From Lamellibrachia columna (lineage: Eukaryota; Annelida; Polychaeta; Sabellida; Siboglinidae), in the NCBI GenBank assembly GCA_963662155.1, contig OY759273.1, forward strand, positions 24,646,873-24,710,872: DNA of 64,000 nt, written 5' to 3'. A model generated the notes under the pieces. It did not search any database, was not told the origin of the DNA, and saw only the letters and a program-made list of their open reading frames with translations. Position numbers and translations under genes: made by a program. Shown here piece after piece: positions 9,102-18,351 of this stretch; the stretch's first letter is position 1; every line of letters begins with the position of its first letter.

Positions 9102-12086
9102 CGCAACGCATAAAGATGCATGGATGCGATATCGACACGAGCGCACGTGTACGGGGGGTGTGCGTCGAGTCTATCCTGGGGGCGTGTACCATTCGACTCC
9201 ATCGGTGTTCGAACGTCTTGACGACGAGAACATTAGCGTGGCTGAATCGTTGCGCTACTATCCGTATCGAGCCACCTTTGATTTCGAATGTTGGTTCGAG
9301 ACGGAACAACTTACGTCGGACAGTGACAAGGTCCACTGGGTGGCGCGTCACGTTCCACTGAGCGTCAGCGTGGCATCCAACGTGCCCGGACACGAGCGAG
9401 TGCAATGTCTCGTCACGGATGGAGACACCAACAAGTTGGTGAGTAGAATGATGTATATCTTACAAGCGATGAGTGACGCCGCGTACGACAAGATCAAACA
9501 CTCGTACGAGGATGTCTTGGCACAACTCGCAGAGGAACTGACGAACTGGGACGAAAGAGAGCAGACTGCACGATCAGCCGTCGACAAGAAGAAATCTCGT
9601 CCGGCGACCAATCCATACAAAAAGTATGGATGGATGCATCAGTTACCCGTCATCGGGTTCAATTCGGGTAAGTATGATCTCAATGCCATCAAACAGTTCC
9701 TCATACCCTACTTCCTACCCACCACGTCAAAGACATGGGAACAAGAACAAGAACAAGAAGAACAAGACGACAAAGAAGAAGAAGAGAACGAGGGTATCGG
9801 GTCTTTTTTCGTCATCAAACGCAACAACACGTTCATGCGTCTTTCAACGGATCAGCTGACATTCTTAGACATGATCAATTACATAGCCCCCGGGTTCAGC
9901 TACGACAAGTATCTGAAAGCGTACGGATGCGAGGTGACGCATTTCCCGTACGAGTACATGGACCGTCAGGAGAGACTCGACGACACCGCACTTCCATCGA
10001 AACAGGCCTTTTTCAGTCGACTGAAGAACGAAGGTATTTCCGACGAGGATTATGCCAGTTGTCAAGAGGCTTGGCGCGACAACGCCATGACGACTTTGTG
10101 AGACTTTCTCGTCTGGTACAACAACAGGGACGTGGTTCCCTTTCTGAAAGCCATCAACAGACAGTTTGCCTTCTATCAGCAACGTGGCATAGACATGTTC
10201 AAGCAAGGCATCAGCGTACCTGGTCTGACCTTGCTCTACCTATTCAACGACCTTCCAGAGAAGCCCTACTTTACCATCTTCAACGAGAAGAATAAAGATC
10301 TTCATCACCTCATCAAAGATCACGTGGTTGGCGGACCTTCGCTCGTTTTTCATCGCTATCACGAGAAAGGGGTCACCACGCTACGTCAGAACGAGTACGG
10401 AGAGGCAGCTCGTCCGTGTCGGTCCATCGTCGGATACGATGCCAACGCCCTGTACTTGTGGTCACTCATGCAATACATGCCTATGGGATGGTACACGCGA
10501 CGACGGGAAGAGAACGACTTCCGACCCGAATCGGCGCAGTTGTACGGACAGATGGCTGCGGAATGGTTGACTTGGGAATCCGAACGCACGGGACGCGACA
10601 TACGACACCAGATCAACGGTAGAGAGAAGAGAATAGGCAAACTTTTGGTGGACGGGTGGTGCAGCGAGACGAAGACGGCTTATCAGTACCACGGATGTTT
10701 TTTCCACTGGTAACGAGGTCAACGAGGTCAACGGGAAATCCATGACTGAACTGCTCGCCGAGACCCGAAAGAACACCGTCTACCTCCGTCACTTTGTCAA
10801 GGTCGTCGAGTTGTGGGAATGCGAGTGGAAAAAGACGAGACGAGATCCTGTCGTGAAAAAGTGTCTGGATGCTGCATTTCCACGACGACGTCACGCAAGA
10901 TGGACGATGACGTCGCAACAGATCCTGAACGGCGTGCGTGCCGGAACCGTGTTCGGTCTGATCGAGTGTGACCTTTGCCTACTGGAAGCATTGCGCGAAC
11001 ACTTTGCCGAGATGCAGCCCGTATTCAAGAACATCCGTCTGACACGCGACGATCTCGGACCGTTCATGCGTCGATACGCCGAGGAGCACAACATCATGGC
11101 GACTCCGAGACGCATGCTCGTGGGTAGTTATCGAGGCGATAAGATCTTGCTCGCCACGCCTCTGCTGCGATGGTATATGGACCACGGTCTCGAGGTGAAG
11201 CACGTGTATCAGGTCGTTGAGTACGATCCCGTCCCGTGCTTCCGTCGGTTCGGCGATGCAGTGTCCACGGCGCGACGCGAGGGAGACGTCCACTCGCACA
11301 AGGCCATCATCGCAGACACCATGAAGTTGCTGGGGAACTCGGGTTACGGAAAGACCATCACCAACGTGGATCGACATTGTGACGTCAACTACTGCACGGA
11401 GAAAGCGGCATCGCTCATGGTCAACGATAGACGATTCCGACAACTCGACGTCGTCGTTGACGACGCGTACGAGATAGAGATGAACAAGAAAACCGTCACG
11501 TACACCCTGCCCGTACACGTGGGATTCTTCGTTCTACAGTACGCCAAGATTCGCATGTTGCAGTTCTATTACGACTTCATCGACAGGTACCTGGAGCGCC
11601 CTCTTTTTCAGTACTGCGAGATGGATACAGATTCCGCCTATTTGGCCTTGGCTTGGCTTGCCGTCCGAATGTTGCGACGACCATCGGAACGAGTACGTGC
11701 GCTGTCGACTCGCCAATAGACCGTGGGTCGGCGACGAGACGTGCTGTAAGGCGCACAGGGCGTACGACAAGAGGACACCTCGTCTGTTCAAGGTGGAGTG
11801 GTCCGGTGACGGATTCGTGGGGTTGTGTAGCAAGACGTACTATTGTTTCGGACCCACTGACAAATACAGCACCAAAGGACTGAGCAAACGTCACAACGAC
11901 ATCGACAAGAACGCGTTCCTGGAGGTGCTCACCAACCGTCGGAGCGGAAGTGGAAAGAACCGCGGGTTCCGGGTGCGTCACTCGACCGTGTTGACGTACG
12001 TGCAGGAACGAGCGGCTCTCACCTACTTCTACGCCAAACGCGTGGTGCACGAGAACGGGGTGAGCACGGGTCCGGTGGACGTGTAG
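9088..12086 (+). pseudogene. Protein-primed family B DNA polymerase, broken
   Basis: Replicative polymerase of the Polinton. The 3'-5' exonuclease motifs are visible in order: ATFDFECWF (Exo I, near residue 65), GFNSGKYDLN (Exo II), and after the first break YNNRDVV (Exo III). Polymerase motif A is GYDANALYLW (near 10435), motif B KLLGNSGYGK (near 11325) and motif C EMDTDSAYL (near 11620). Breaks are a TGA at 10099-10101, a frame change at about 10711 and another at about 11645-11660. The N-terminus starts only at the end of a zinc-finger-like HERTC motif, so the usual N-terminal region appears deleted. A Glu/Gln-rich insert lies near 9740-9790. The frame ends at TAG 12084-12086. Confidence 0.93.
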
Positions 12087-12120
12087 AAAAAGGCGATGCA
12101 CTGCGGTCGTCTTTCATAAG
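12084..12120 (+). promoter_or_regulatory. Start-site cassette upstream of the ATPase gene
   Basis: TAGAAAAAGG at 12084 is followed 28 bases on by TTTCATAAG (12112-12120), with the ATG five bases later. The layout matches the cassettes at 12748 and 15356. The box begins at the polymerase stop codon and deviates from TATA at one base, so this is the weakest of the three. Confidence 0.4.
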
Positions 12121-12125
12121 CGACC

Positions 12126-12752
12126 ATGGACGCACGGTGGAAACATCCTTTCACGTGCATCGTCGCCGGACCGACGGGATGCGGCAAAAGTACTTTCGTG
12201 ACGCGTATGCTGCGTCACGCTGCTGCGATGATCGATCCACCCCCCGAACGGATCACGTGGTGTTACGGAGAATGGAAAGAGGCTTACGCAACGATGGACT
12301 TGGTCGACGTGCGGTTCGAGGAAGGGTTGCCGAGCGCGAGCATGTTCGATTCATCGACGAGGAACCTCATCGTCATAGACGATCTCATGGCAGAAACGGA
12401 CGAACGGGTCACAACCTTGTTCACTAAAAAAAGTCATCACAGGAACACGTCCGTGCTGTATCTCGTACAGAACCTGTTCCCCAAAAACAAAGAGAGTCGA
12501 ACCATCAGTCTGAATTCTCAGTACATGGTGGTGTTCAAGAATCCTCGTGACGCATCGCAGATGTCGCACTTGGCTCGACATATGTATCCGGGACGCGTCA
12601 AGTTTGTTCAAGAGGCTTTTAAAGACGCCACGTCGGTACCGTACGGCTATCTATTGGTCGATCTCAAACAGGACACGCCCGAGGACATGCGTCTGCGCAC
12701 GGCCATCTTTCCAGACGACGGTGTTCAGTACGTGTACTTGCCGAAGGTATAA
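12126..12752 (+). CDS. Genome-packaging ATPase (FtsK/HerA type)
   Basis: A 208-residue P-loop ATPase of the FtsK/HerA superfamily, which in Polintons and related viruses is thought to pump DNA into capsids. Walker A is GPTGCGKST (residues 15-23). Walker B is NLIVIDDL, with acidic residues 85-86. A polar YLVQNLF strand near 113-118 fits the sensor position of the family. The length is normal for Polinton ATPases and the frame is intact. The ATG at 12126 follows a start-site cassette and lies 39 bases after the polymerase stop. Its TAA stop is part of the TATA box of the next gene. Confidence 0.95.
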   Translation: MDARWKHPFTCIVAGPTGCGKSTFVTRMLRHAAAMIDPPPERITWCYGEWKEAYATMDLVDVRFEEGLPSASMFDSSTRNLIVIDDLMAETDERVTTLFTKKSHHRNTSVLYLVQNLFPKNKESRTISLNSQYMVVFKNPRDASQMSHLARHMYPGRVKFVQEAFKDATSVPYGYLLVDLKQDTPEDMRLRTAIFPDDGVQYVYLPKV

Positions 12753-12785
12753 AAAGACCGCACGCGCGGATAGTCTCTTCATTCG
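12748..12785 (+). promoter_or_regulatory. TATA/initiator cassette upstream of the 122-aa gene
   Basis: TATAAAAAG starts at 12748 and includes the ATPase stop codon. CTTCATTCG starts 29 bases later (12777-12785), and the ATG lies at 12790. The same words and spacing occur at 15356. The leader would be about ten bases or less. Confidence 0.6.
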
Positions 12786-12789
12786 CAGG

Positions 12790-13158
12790 ATGTCTGAACT
12801 GGTGAAGAGACACATTGTGTGCATACAGGCACTGAACAGAATCAAGAGCAACAAATTGAAAAGGGCCATCATCGCCGACGCCGACGCCGATCTGCTGTGT
12901 GCACTAGCCGAATGTGCCTACAACATATTAAAAAAGAACATTCCATTGACCGCATTACAGAGGCGTCGTTTGAATAAATACAGGACGAAGTTGCGCGAGT
13001 TCGGTCAGAGAAGAACGCCAGCCGCCAGGAGAAGACGCATCTTGCTGCAACAGCAGGTCGGCGAGGGACAGAGCGCAGGTTTCCTATCGGCCTTCCTAGC
13101 ACCGTTGGCAAGTTCGGTCTTTCTACCCTTGCTTCGGGAGGTGCTGCTCAAGAGGTAG
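12790..13158 (+). CDS. Conserved small Polinton protein with hydrophobic tail
   Basis: 122 residues. The first two-thirds are basic and helical, with ILKKNIPLTALQRRRLNKYR and many arginines. The C-terminus is a short hydrophobic segment, AGFLSAFLAPLASSVFLPLL. This pattern of a basic helical domain then a Gly/Leu/Pro-rich tail recurs in invertebrate Polintons and adintoviruses, where a virion-associated role is suspected but unproven. The ATG at 12790 is chosen because the TATA cassette ends five bases before it; the longer frame upstream overlaps the ATPase in another frame. Confidence 0.75.
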   Translation: MSELVKRHIVCIQALNRIKSNKLKRAIIADADADLLCALAECAYNILKKNIPLTALQRRRLNKYRTKLREFGQRRTPAARRRRILLQQQVGEGQSAGFLSAFLAPLASSVFLPLLREVLLKR

Positions 13159-13180
13159 AGAGAGAGAGAGAGAGAGAGAC
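13159..13180. repeat. (AG)n run between two Polinton genes
   Basis: About ten AG dinucleotides fill the gap between the 122-aa and 266-aa genes, right up to the ATG. Confidence 0.9.
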
Positions 13181-13981
13181 ATGGAACACGCACGCAAGAT
13201 GGCCTTGGTAGACCCACGAATGTTGGACACGCTTCGTTCACCCCCACCCCCGACGAACACCTTAGGTAAGAAGGTGCAAGCCCTCGATGACGAGATGATG
13301 ACCATCCTCGACAGAAAGGACCTCGACGACAGGACCAAGGTAACATTGTATAATAAGGTGTTACAACGGTATAACGTCTTGTACAATAAACACGCAAAGG
13401 AACCGACACGCGTCATCACGGTGAACGAGTCTGGGGCGGGGGCGGGGGCGGGGGCGGCGGAGGGAGTAGTAGGAGCTCCTGCTACTACTAGCGGGATAGA
13501 GGCCGACGTCGTGGACCCCGTCCCCAAGACCATGCAAGGCAAAGCCAGACGTTTGATGGAGCATACGAAAAGAAACATCTCTTGGACCGCTCGTGGCGAA
13601 CTGATCCACGAGGGTGTGCCGGTTGCCGGAAGTAACGTGGTGGATCTCGTGAATGATCTGTTGCGTAAGAGAAAGACTGATCCAACGGGATGGCAACCGT
13701 TCGCAAGACAACTCCGTGCCATGAACCTGCCCATGGAGTTGGTCGGTAACGTCGCCAGGAGAGACTACATACGTCAGGCGACTACGCCGGCGACGTCATC
13801 CACTCCAGGTCGTCGTCGTCGAATACCGGCTTCTCCTCGCTCTGGTGGTAGCGCACGAAGATCGCTCAGTTGGACACCCCTCGCTCGTCGACGCTGTCAG
13901 ATGGAACATTCCATGCTCACCCCACCTCCAGAACGTCAACGCAAGGCTCTGGCGTCATTGGCTAGTTGGGAAGACATTTAA
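13181..13981 (+). CDS. Conserved Polinton protein, probable virion component
   Basis: 266 residues, intact. The N-terminal part has LVDPRMLDTLR, a proline run, then LDDEMMTILDRKDL and TLYNKVLQRYNVLY, helical segments with coiled-coil character. The central part reads ISWTARGELIHEGVPVAGS then NVVDLVNDLLRKRK and GWQPFARQLRAMN. This two-part pattern recurs next to integrase or capsid genes in invertebrate Polintons; the function is not established. A Gly/Ala run (GAGAGAGAAEG) is encoded by a GC-rich microsatellite at about 13430-13460 and is likely a local expansion. The C-terminal 60 residues are rich in Arg, Ser and Pro. Confidence 0.75.
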   Translation: MEHARKMALVDPRMLDTLRSPPPPTNTLGKKVQALDDEMMTILDRKDLDDRTKVTLYNKVLQRYNVLYNKHAKEPTRVITVNESGAGAGAGAAEGVVGAPATTSGIEADVVDPVPKTMQGKARRLMEHTKRNISWTARGELIHEGVPVAGSNVVDLVNDLLRKRKTDPTGWQPFARQLRAMNLPMELVGNVARRDYIRQATTPATSSTPGRRRRIPASPRSGGSARRSLSWTPLARRRCQMEHSMLTPPPERQRKALASLASWEDI

Positions 13982-14020
13982 GACGGTGCAACACGTGTCC
14001 ATAGCACAGTGTGCGCTACG

Positions 14021-14155
14021 ATGTCGAGCGATCCACAGGACACGTACCGTTCCGTCATCGTTGCAGCATTTTGCGGTGGACTTTACTTGATTGCTGACGC
14101 TATAGCTCGAAGTCTTATACAACAGTCGCTATTCAGGGTATGGTTTCAGTACTAG
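14021..14155 (+). CDS. 44-residue single-pass membrane protein
   Basis: ATG at 14021, TAG at 14153-14155. After a polar start (MSSDPQDTYR) there is a hydrophobic stretch VIVAAFCGGLYLIADAIA, then a basic, aromatic end. Its last 16 bases overlap the next small gene in another frame. Small membrane genes in this position are common in Polintons. The role is unknown; the short length leaves some doubt that it is translated. Confidence 0.5.
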   Translation: MSSDPQDTYRSVIVAAFCGGLYLIADAIARSLIQQSLFRVWFQY

Positions 14156-14295
14156 ATTATCGCTCATTCGTCATCGTCGTGGGTGTGGTAGTGGGTGTTC
14201 TGGTGTACGTCAGCATACTCGTCGTCACTCGTCAACAACCGTGCTGTGGAGTCAACGTCACAACCACCACCGTCAATCCATCGGAACTCTTTTAA
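14140..14295 (+). CDS. 51-residue single-pass membrane protein
   Basis: ATG at 14140, TAA at 14293-14295, which overlaps the integrase ATG as TAATG. A strongly hydrophobic valine-rich segment (residues 10-31, FVIVVGVVVGVLVYVSILVV) is followed by a short Cys-Cys and threonine-rich tail. Overlaps at both ends argue that the frame is under packing constraint. Function unknown. Confidence 0.5.
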   Translation: MVSVLDYRSFVIVVGVVVGVLVYVSILVVTRQQPCCGVNVTTTTVNPSELF

Positions 14296-15401
14296 TGGCG
14301 CCGAGGAAAGAACAACCACTGAGGACGGTCTACTTCGATCCGAAAAGGGTAGGTAGTTACGGCGGAGTCGATGCGTTGCGACGCGTCGCGCGCATGCCAC
14401 GAAAAATCGTCGTAGAATGGTTGTCGGAACAGGACGCCTATACCCTACACAAACCGGCTAGACGTCATTTCAAGAGACGACGCGTCATCGTGGGTGGTCT
14501 ACGTCAGCAGTGGCAGGCCGATCTCGTCGATCTGTCGCAGTTGAAAAAGGACAACGACGGTATGACCTTTCTCCTCACGGTGATCGACGTCTTCTCGAAA
14601 GTGGCCTGGTGTGTTCCCGTGAAGAACAAGTCCGCGGCGTCGTTGGTAGCGGCGCTTGACACCACGTTCAGCAAAGGCTGGCCACAGACGTTGCAGACAG
14701 ACCAAGGACTGGAATTTCTGAATACATCCGTTCAGGCTCTATTGAAGAAGCACGGCATCCATCACTTCTCCACGCACAACGCGGAGACGAAGGCGAGCGT
14801 CGTGGAAAGATTCAACAGAACGTTGAAGACGCGCATGTGGCGATACTTCACGAAACACTAGACGTGGCGATACATCGACGTCCTTGAGGACTTGGTGCAA
14901 TCGTACAACAACACCCCCCACCGCAGTATCGGCATGGCTCCATCACAGGTGAGTTACCAGAATAAAGAACAGGTGTGGCAGCGTCTGTACGGTCACGACG
15001 GTAAGGGCGTGCCCAAGTTGCGCGTGTCGGATCGCGTGTACATCAGCAAGTACAAAGGTAAGTTCGAAAAAGGCTACGCGGCGAATTGGAGCGAAGAGAT
15101 GTTCACGATACACGAGGTTCATCCCTCCGATCCACCCGTGTATCGATTGAGGGACGATCTCGGCGAAGTGCTGGAAGGCACCTTCTACGAAATGGAGCTG
15201 CAGAAGGTGTCGGTACCCACCGATAAACTGTACTACTTGGAAGCGGTACTGCAGCGTCGTAAGGTAGGTAGACGAACGGAGGCTTTGGTGAAATGGTTTG
15301 GCTACCCCTCCAAATTCAACAGCTGGATCGATGCCAAAGCACTCGTCTACTCCACTATAAAGACTAGCTACGCGTACGGTGACACTTCATTCGAGAAATG
15401 A
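14295..15401 (+). pseudogene. Retroviral-type integrase with chromodomain, one stop
   Basis: The Polinton integrase inserts linear element DNA. From the ATG at 14295 the catalytic core shows QADLVDL (Asp76), QTDQGLEF (Asp136) and ASVVERFNRTLK (Glu171): a DDE triad with 34 residues between the last two, as in retroviral integrases. The C-terminal half reads SYNNTPHRSIG, an SH3-like region and a chromodomain-like KVGRRTEALVKWFGYPSKF ending near SWIDAKAL. A TAG at 14859-14861 interrupts the frame after 188 codons, and the same frame continues to TGA 15399-15401. It is a single nonsense change, so inactivation looks recent. The stop overlaps the next ATG as ATGA. Confidence 0.92.
15356..15393 (+). 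promoter_or_regulatory. TATA/initiator cassette inside the integrase end
   Basis: TATAAAGAC at 15356-15364 and CTTCATTCG at 15385-15393 are 29 bases apart, start to start, with the ATG at 15398. This repeats the 12748 arrangement, with identical CTTCATTCG. It lies within the last 45 bases of the integrase frame. Confidence 0.6.
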
Positions 15402-15730
15402 CACAAGACACGACAACACAGGACTTCACCATCGTCATAGAACAGGAGGAGGAACAAGAGGACGTAGTAGCAGCAGAGGACAGTACTGACGCGCAGAACG
15501 CAGAGGACAGCAGCAGCAGCAGCAGCACTCCTTGGCATCTGTTCGGTACCGCGTGTCCTAAAGAGGAAATAGTCTTTCTGTGTCAGGTCCTCGTCTTGTT
15601 CACGGTCATCCTGATAAGCATTTACAACCTGACCACAGGTCACGAGAATTCTAATCTGTGGACGGCCCTGTTGAGTAGTTCTTTGGGTTACCTACTCCCC
15701 AATCCCACATTGAGACGTAATGGCGACTGA
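15398..15730 (+). CDS. 110-residue acidic membrane protein
   Basis: The N-terminal half is acidic with Glu/Asp runs and a six-serine tract coded by a microsatellite. It is followed by CPKEEIVFLCQ and a hydrophobic segment VLVLFTVILISIYNLT (residues about 65-80), then NSNLWTALLSSSLGYLLPN. The second half matches a pattern I know from Polintons between integrase and penton genes; its function is not established. It overlaps the integrase stop by 4 bases and the next gene's start by 11. Intact. Confidence 0.7.
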   Translation: MTQDTTTQDFTIVIEQEEEQEDVVAAEDSTDAQNAEDSSSSSSTPWHLFGTACPKEEIVFLCQVLVLFTVILISIYNLTTGHENSNLWTALLSSSLGYLLPNPTLRRNGD

Positions 15731-16631
15731 TTTCTACCTGACACTACCTAGCAACGCTTCCATGAAGATGTATCCCGATAATACGTTGGCTCATTACATC
15801 ACCGACTTACCTCGACGTATCGATCTGACTGGCGAGTGGGAATGTGGGTTGGCAGAGATACAGTACCCGCATACGTGGTACAACGTTACAGAGGAAGATG
15901 TCTGGTTCTTCCTCGGTGAGAAAAATCCTACGGGTCTTGTCCCGAGTATGAAGTTAGCCTCTGGGTATTACAGAGGTCCTGTGACATTGATGAACCGTGT
16001 AAACAGGGGTCTGCGACTTATGTCGACGGACAAGGTACGAGCTAAATTGAGCTACAGCGTCATCACTCAAAAAATGACGTTGCACATGTCATCCGACACC
16101 GTGTTCACCATACCGTACCACAGTGCGTTGGGACCTATGTTAGGATTTCGTAAGGCGGTCGTCACCAGTCCGCAGACAGCAGCAGCAGCGGCGGCGGCAG
16201 CAGCAGACAGCACACGCCAGTACGTTCACCCGAGACTAAGTGGAACGGATATCGATCTCACACCGTCAGCCACCGTGATTATGCCAGCTACACACATTCC
16301 TGATGCTCCGTATCCCTTCCGTAAAGTAGCCGAAGACGTGGTGAACATGACTCGCGGGTTCGATACCATCTACGTCTACACGGACGTCGTGGAGTCTCGC
16401 ATAGTGGGTGACAGTCTCGCTCCTTTGTTGCGAGCCCTCCCGGTTGGCGGAATTCACGGTGCCACGGTATCCGATAGGTTCACTAACATTCACTACGTGC
16501 CTCTGTTGTACTCGCACTTCAAGTCGATCGAGATGGATATAAGAGACGACACCGGACGGCGCGTGCCATTCGAGTACGGTAGAGTGACGGTGACGCTTCA
16601 TTTTCGACGGCGCAGGATCGGACTGTTCTGA
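15720..16631 (+). CDS. Penton-like minor capsid protein
   Basis: 303 residues, intact. The start DFYLTLPSNASMKMYPDNT followed by ITDLPRRIDLTGEWECGLAE is typical of Polinton minor capsid proteins, predicted single jelly-roll pentons that fill the icosahedral vertices. The C-terminal part has HYVPLLYSHFKSIEMDIRDD and GRVTVTLHFRR. An alanine run (residues near 155-165) is coded by a GCA/GCG microsatellite and falls in a predicted loop. Stop TGA lies at 16629-16631, with the next ATG two bases later. Confidence 0.85.
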   Translation: MATDFYLTLPSNASMKMYPDNTLAHYITDLPRRIDLTGEWECGLAEIQYPHTWYNVTEEDVWFFLGEKNPTGLVPSMKLASGYYRGPVTLMNRVNRGLRLMSTDKVRAKLSYSVITQKMTLHMSSDTVFTIPYHSALGPMLGFRKAVVTSPQTAAAAAAAAADSTRQYVHPRLSGTDIDLTPSATVIMPATHIPDAPYPFRKVAEDVVNMTRGFDTIYVYTDVVESRIVGDSLAPLLRALPVGGIHGATVSDRFTNIHYVPLLYSHFKSIEMDIRDDTGRRVPFEYGRVTVTLHFRRRRIGLF

Positions 16632-16633
16632 AG

Positions 16634-17053
16634 ATGAATTACAACGACTATTACGCGCGTCAGGCGGGTGGTGCACTGCCCTACTTCGCCGGTGCCCAAT
16701 ACCAGCGGGGTCACGGACTAGGCAGTCTGTTCGGAGGTCTGTTTCATAGCGCCATGCCACTCATCAAGAGAGGTGCCGTGGCGTTGGGAAAGGGGGCGTT
16801 GAAGACCGGCGTGCGCATAGCCGACGACGTCATGTCTGGACAGAGCATAAAAAGAGCAACCAAACGACGCGTCGCGGATGCCGGTAGGAATCTGATGCGA
16901 GGTCTTCTGGCCCCTGGCGTGCGAGCTCGTAAACGTATAAAACGCGCGCCGGCGAAGAAAGGAGTCACTTTAGCAAAGAGACGACGCAAGAGACAGACGT
17001 CCGCGAAACGTGAGGCCGTTATATTCGACAACGACGATGGCTTTCGTACATAG
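16634..17053 (+). CDS. Basic glycine-rich virion protein (pVI/pX-like)
   Basis: 139 residues, intact. The N-terminus YYARQAGGALPYFAGAQYQR then GHGLGSLFGGLF is a signature seen in many Polintons and adintoviruses. It is followed by an amphipathic region and an Arg/Lys-rich tail (KRIKRAPAKK, KRRRKRQ). The glycine-rich amphipathic start plus basic tail resembles adenoviral internal capsid proteins, which may bind DNA or disrupt membranes; that role is inferred. The last 17 bases overlap the capsid gene start at 17037. Confidence 0.75.
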   Translation: MNYNDYYARQAGGALPYFAGAQYQRGHGLGSLFGGLFHSAMPLIKRGAVALGKGALKTGVRIADDVMSGQSIKRATKRRVADAGRNLMRGLLAPGVRARKRIKRAPAKKGVTLAKRRRKRQTSAKREAVIFDNDDGFRT

Positions 17054-18350
17054 ACAGTCGTGCGAAGGGGTCAAGAGCGAGCTGGATCTCTTTACCGTAC
17101 CCCCCGCTCAGACCAGCACCATCGACAGTCAAGTAGTGGAACATCAACCCATGTCCTCTCTGGACTCGGGTGGACCGATAGAATTCCTCATACCTGGTTC
17201 GGGCGACGATTACCTGGATCTCGCCAACACGATGCTGCACGTGCAGGCGAAGGTGACACGAGCCAACGGGGACGATCTCGACTTGGCCGATCCCGTGGGA
17301 CCAGTGAATAACTGGCTGCATTCGCTGTTCAGTCAAGTCGACGTCTATCTGAACGGCACGCTCGTGACCCCTTCGACCAACACGTATGCGTATCGCGCCT
17401 ACACAGAGACGCTGCTGAGCTACGGTCCCGATGCCAAGGACACGCAACTGACGAGTCAGCTGTGGCACAAGGACACGGCCACTCGCATAGACGCCGTCGA
17501 GATAGCCGACGGACCCGCGGCTAACGAAGGGTTCGTGAATCGACGAGAGACCATCGTAAGGAGTCGCATGGTCGATATGATGGGCCGTCTCCACGTGGAT
17601 CTCTTTCTGCAAGATAAATTCCTGATCAACGGCGTCGATGTCAAGATACGACTGGTGCGTAGTTAGCCTGCTTTTGCACTCATGGCTGGTGGGGCCAACC
17701 CCGATTACAAAATACAAATCATCAACGCCGCCTTGTTTGCAAAGAAGGCCACCCTGAATCCGACCGTGCAGATGGCGCACATCAATGCTCTGGAGAAGAG
17801 CACGGTCAAGTATCCGATGCGATCGGTCGAGTGCAAGGTGTACTCCATTCCTGCTGGCACTCGGTCGCACACGTACGAGAACCTGTTCCTCGGTACCCTG
17901 CCGAAACGTCTGGTGCTGTGCTGCATCGATAACGATGCCTACAACGGTGCGTACGACAAGAATCCGTTTCACGCCAAGAACAACGCCATCAACTTCCACG
18001 CGGTGTACGTGGACGGACGACAGATACCCTCCAAACCTTTCCAACCCAATTTCGCAGACGACCTCTTCGTCAGGAGCTACATGAGTCTGTTCTCCTCGAC
18101 CGGCAAGATGTGGCAGGACGAGGGGAACGGACTGAATCGCAGCGACTACCGACACGGCTACACCTTCGGTTTCGACCTGACCCCCGACCAGTGTGACGGC
18201 CCCTGCTTCCATTTGGTACAAAAGGGCAACCTGCGCATAGAACTGCATTTCCGCAACGCGCTGCTGAACACCGTGAACGTCGTCGTCTACGCCGAGCTCG
18301 AGTCCGTACTGGAAATCGACAAGAGCCGCAACATCATCTACGACTATTGA
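17037..18350 (+). pseudogene. Major capsid protein (double jelly-roll), one stop
   Basis: It builds the hexon-like shell. About 437 codons from the ATG at 17037 (upstream in-frame codons belong to the overlapping gene). Conserved stretches include VEHQPMSSLDSGGPIEFLI near residue 35, YLDLANTMLHVQ, NNWLHSLFSQVDVYLNG and, in the second half, LIPGS-less strands ending SVLEIDKSRNIIYDY. Proteins with this pattern are widely labelled F54H12.2-like in invertebrate annotations. A TAG at 17664-17666 splits the frame into 209 and about 227 codons in the same phase; everything else is open. Stop TGA lies at 18348-18350. Confidence 0.92.
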
Positions 18351-18351
18351 G

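Noticed and set aside
10979..11518. 179-codon minus-strand frame and many other frames across 9-18 kb
   Set aside because: Shadows of the Polinton genes in other frames; no protein-like motifs.
12547..12789. N-terminal extension of the 122-aa Polinton protein
   Set aside because: It overlaps the ATPase in another frame, and the promoter cassette ends just before the ATG at 12790.
17664..17666. Recoded stop (readthrough or alternative genetic code)
   Set aside because: Polymerase is broken by TGA and frameshifts as well, so ordinary decay is simpler; host genes use standard stops.
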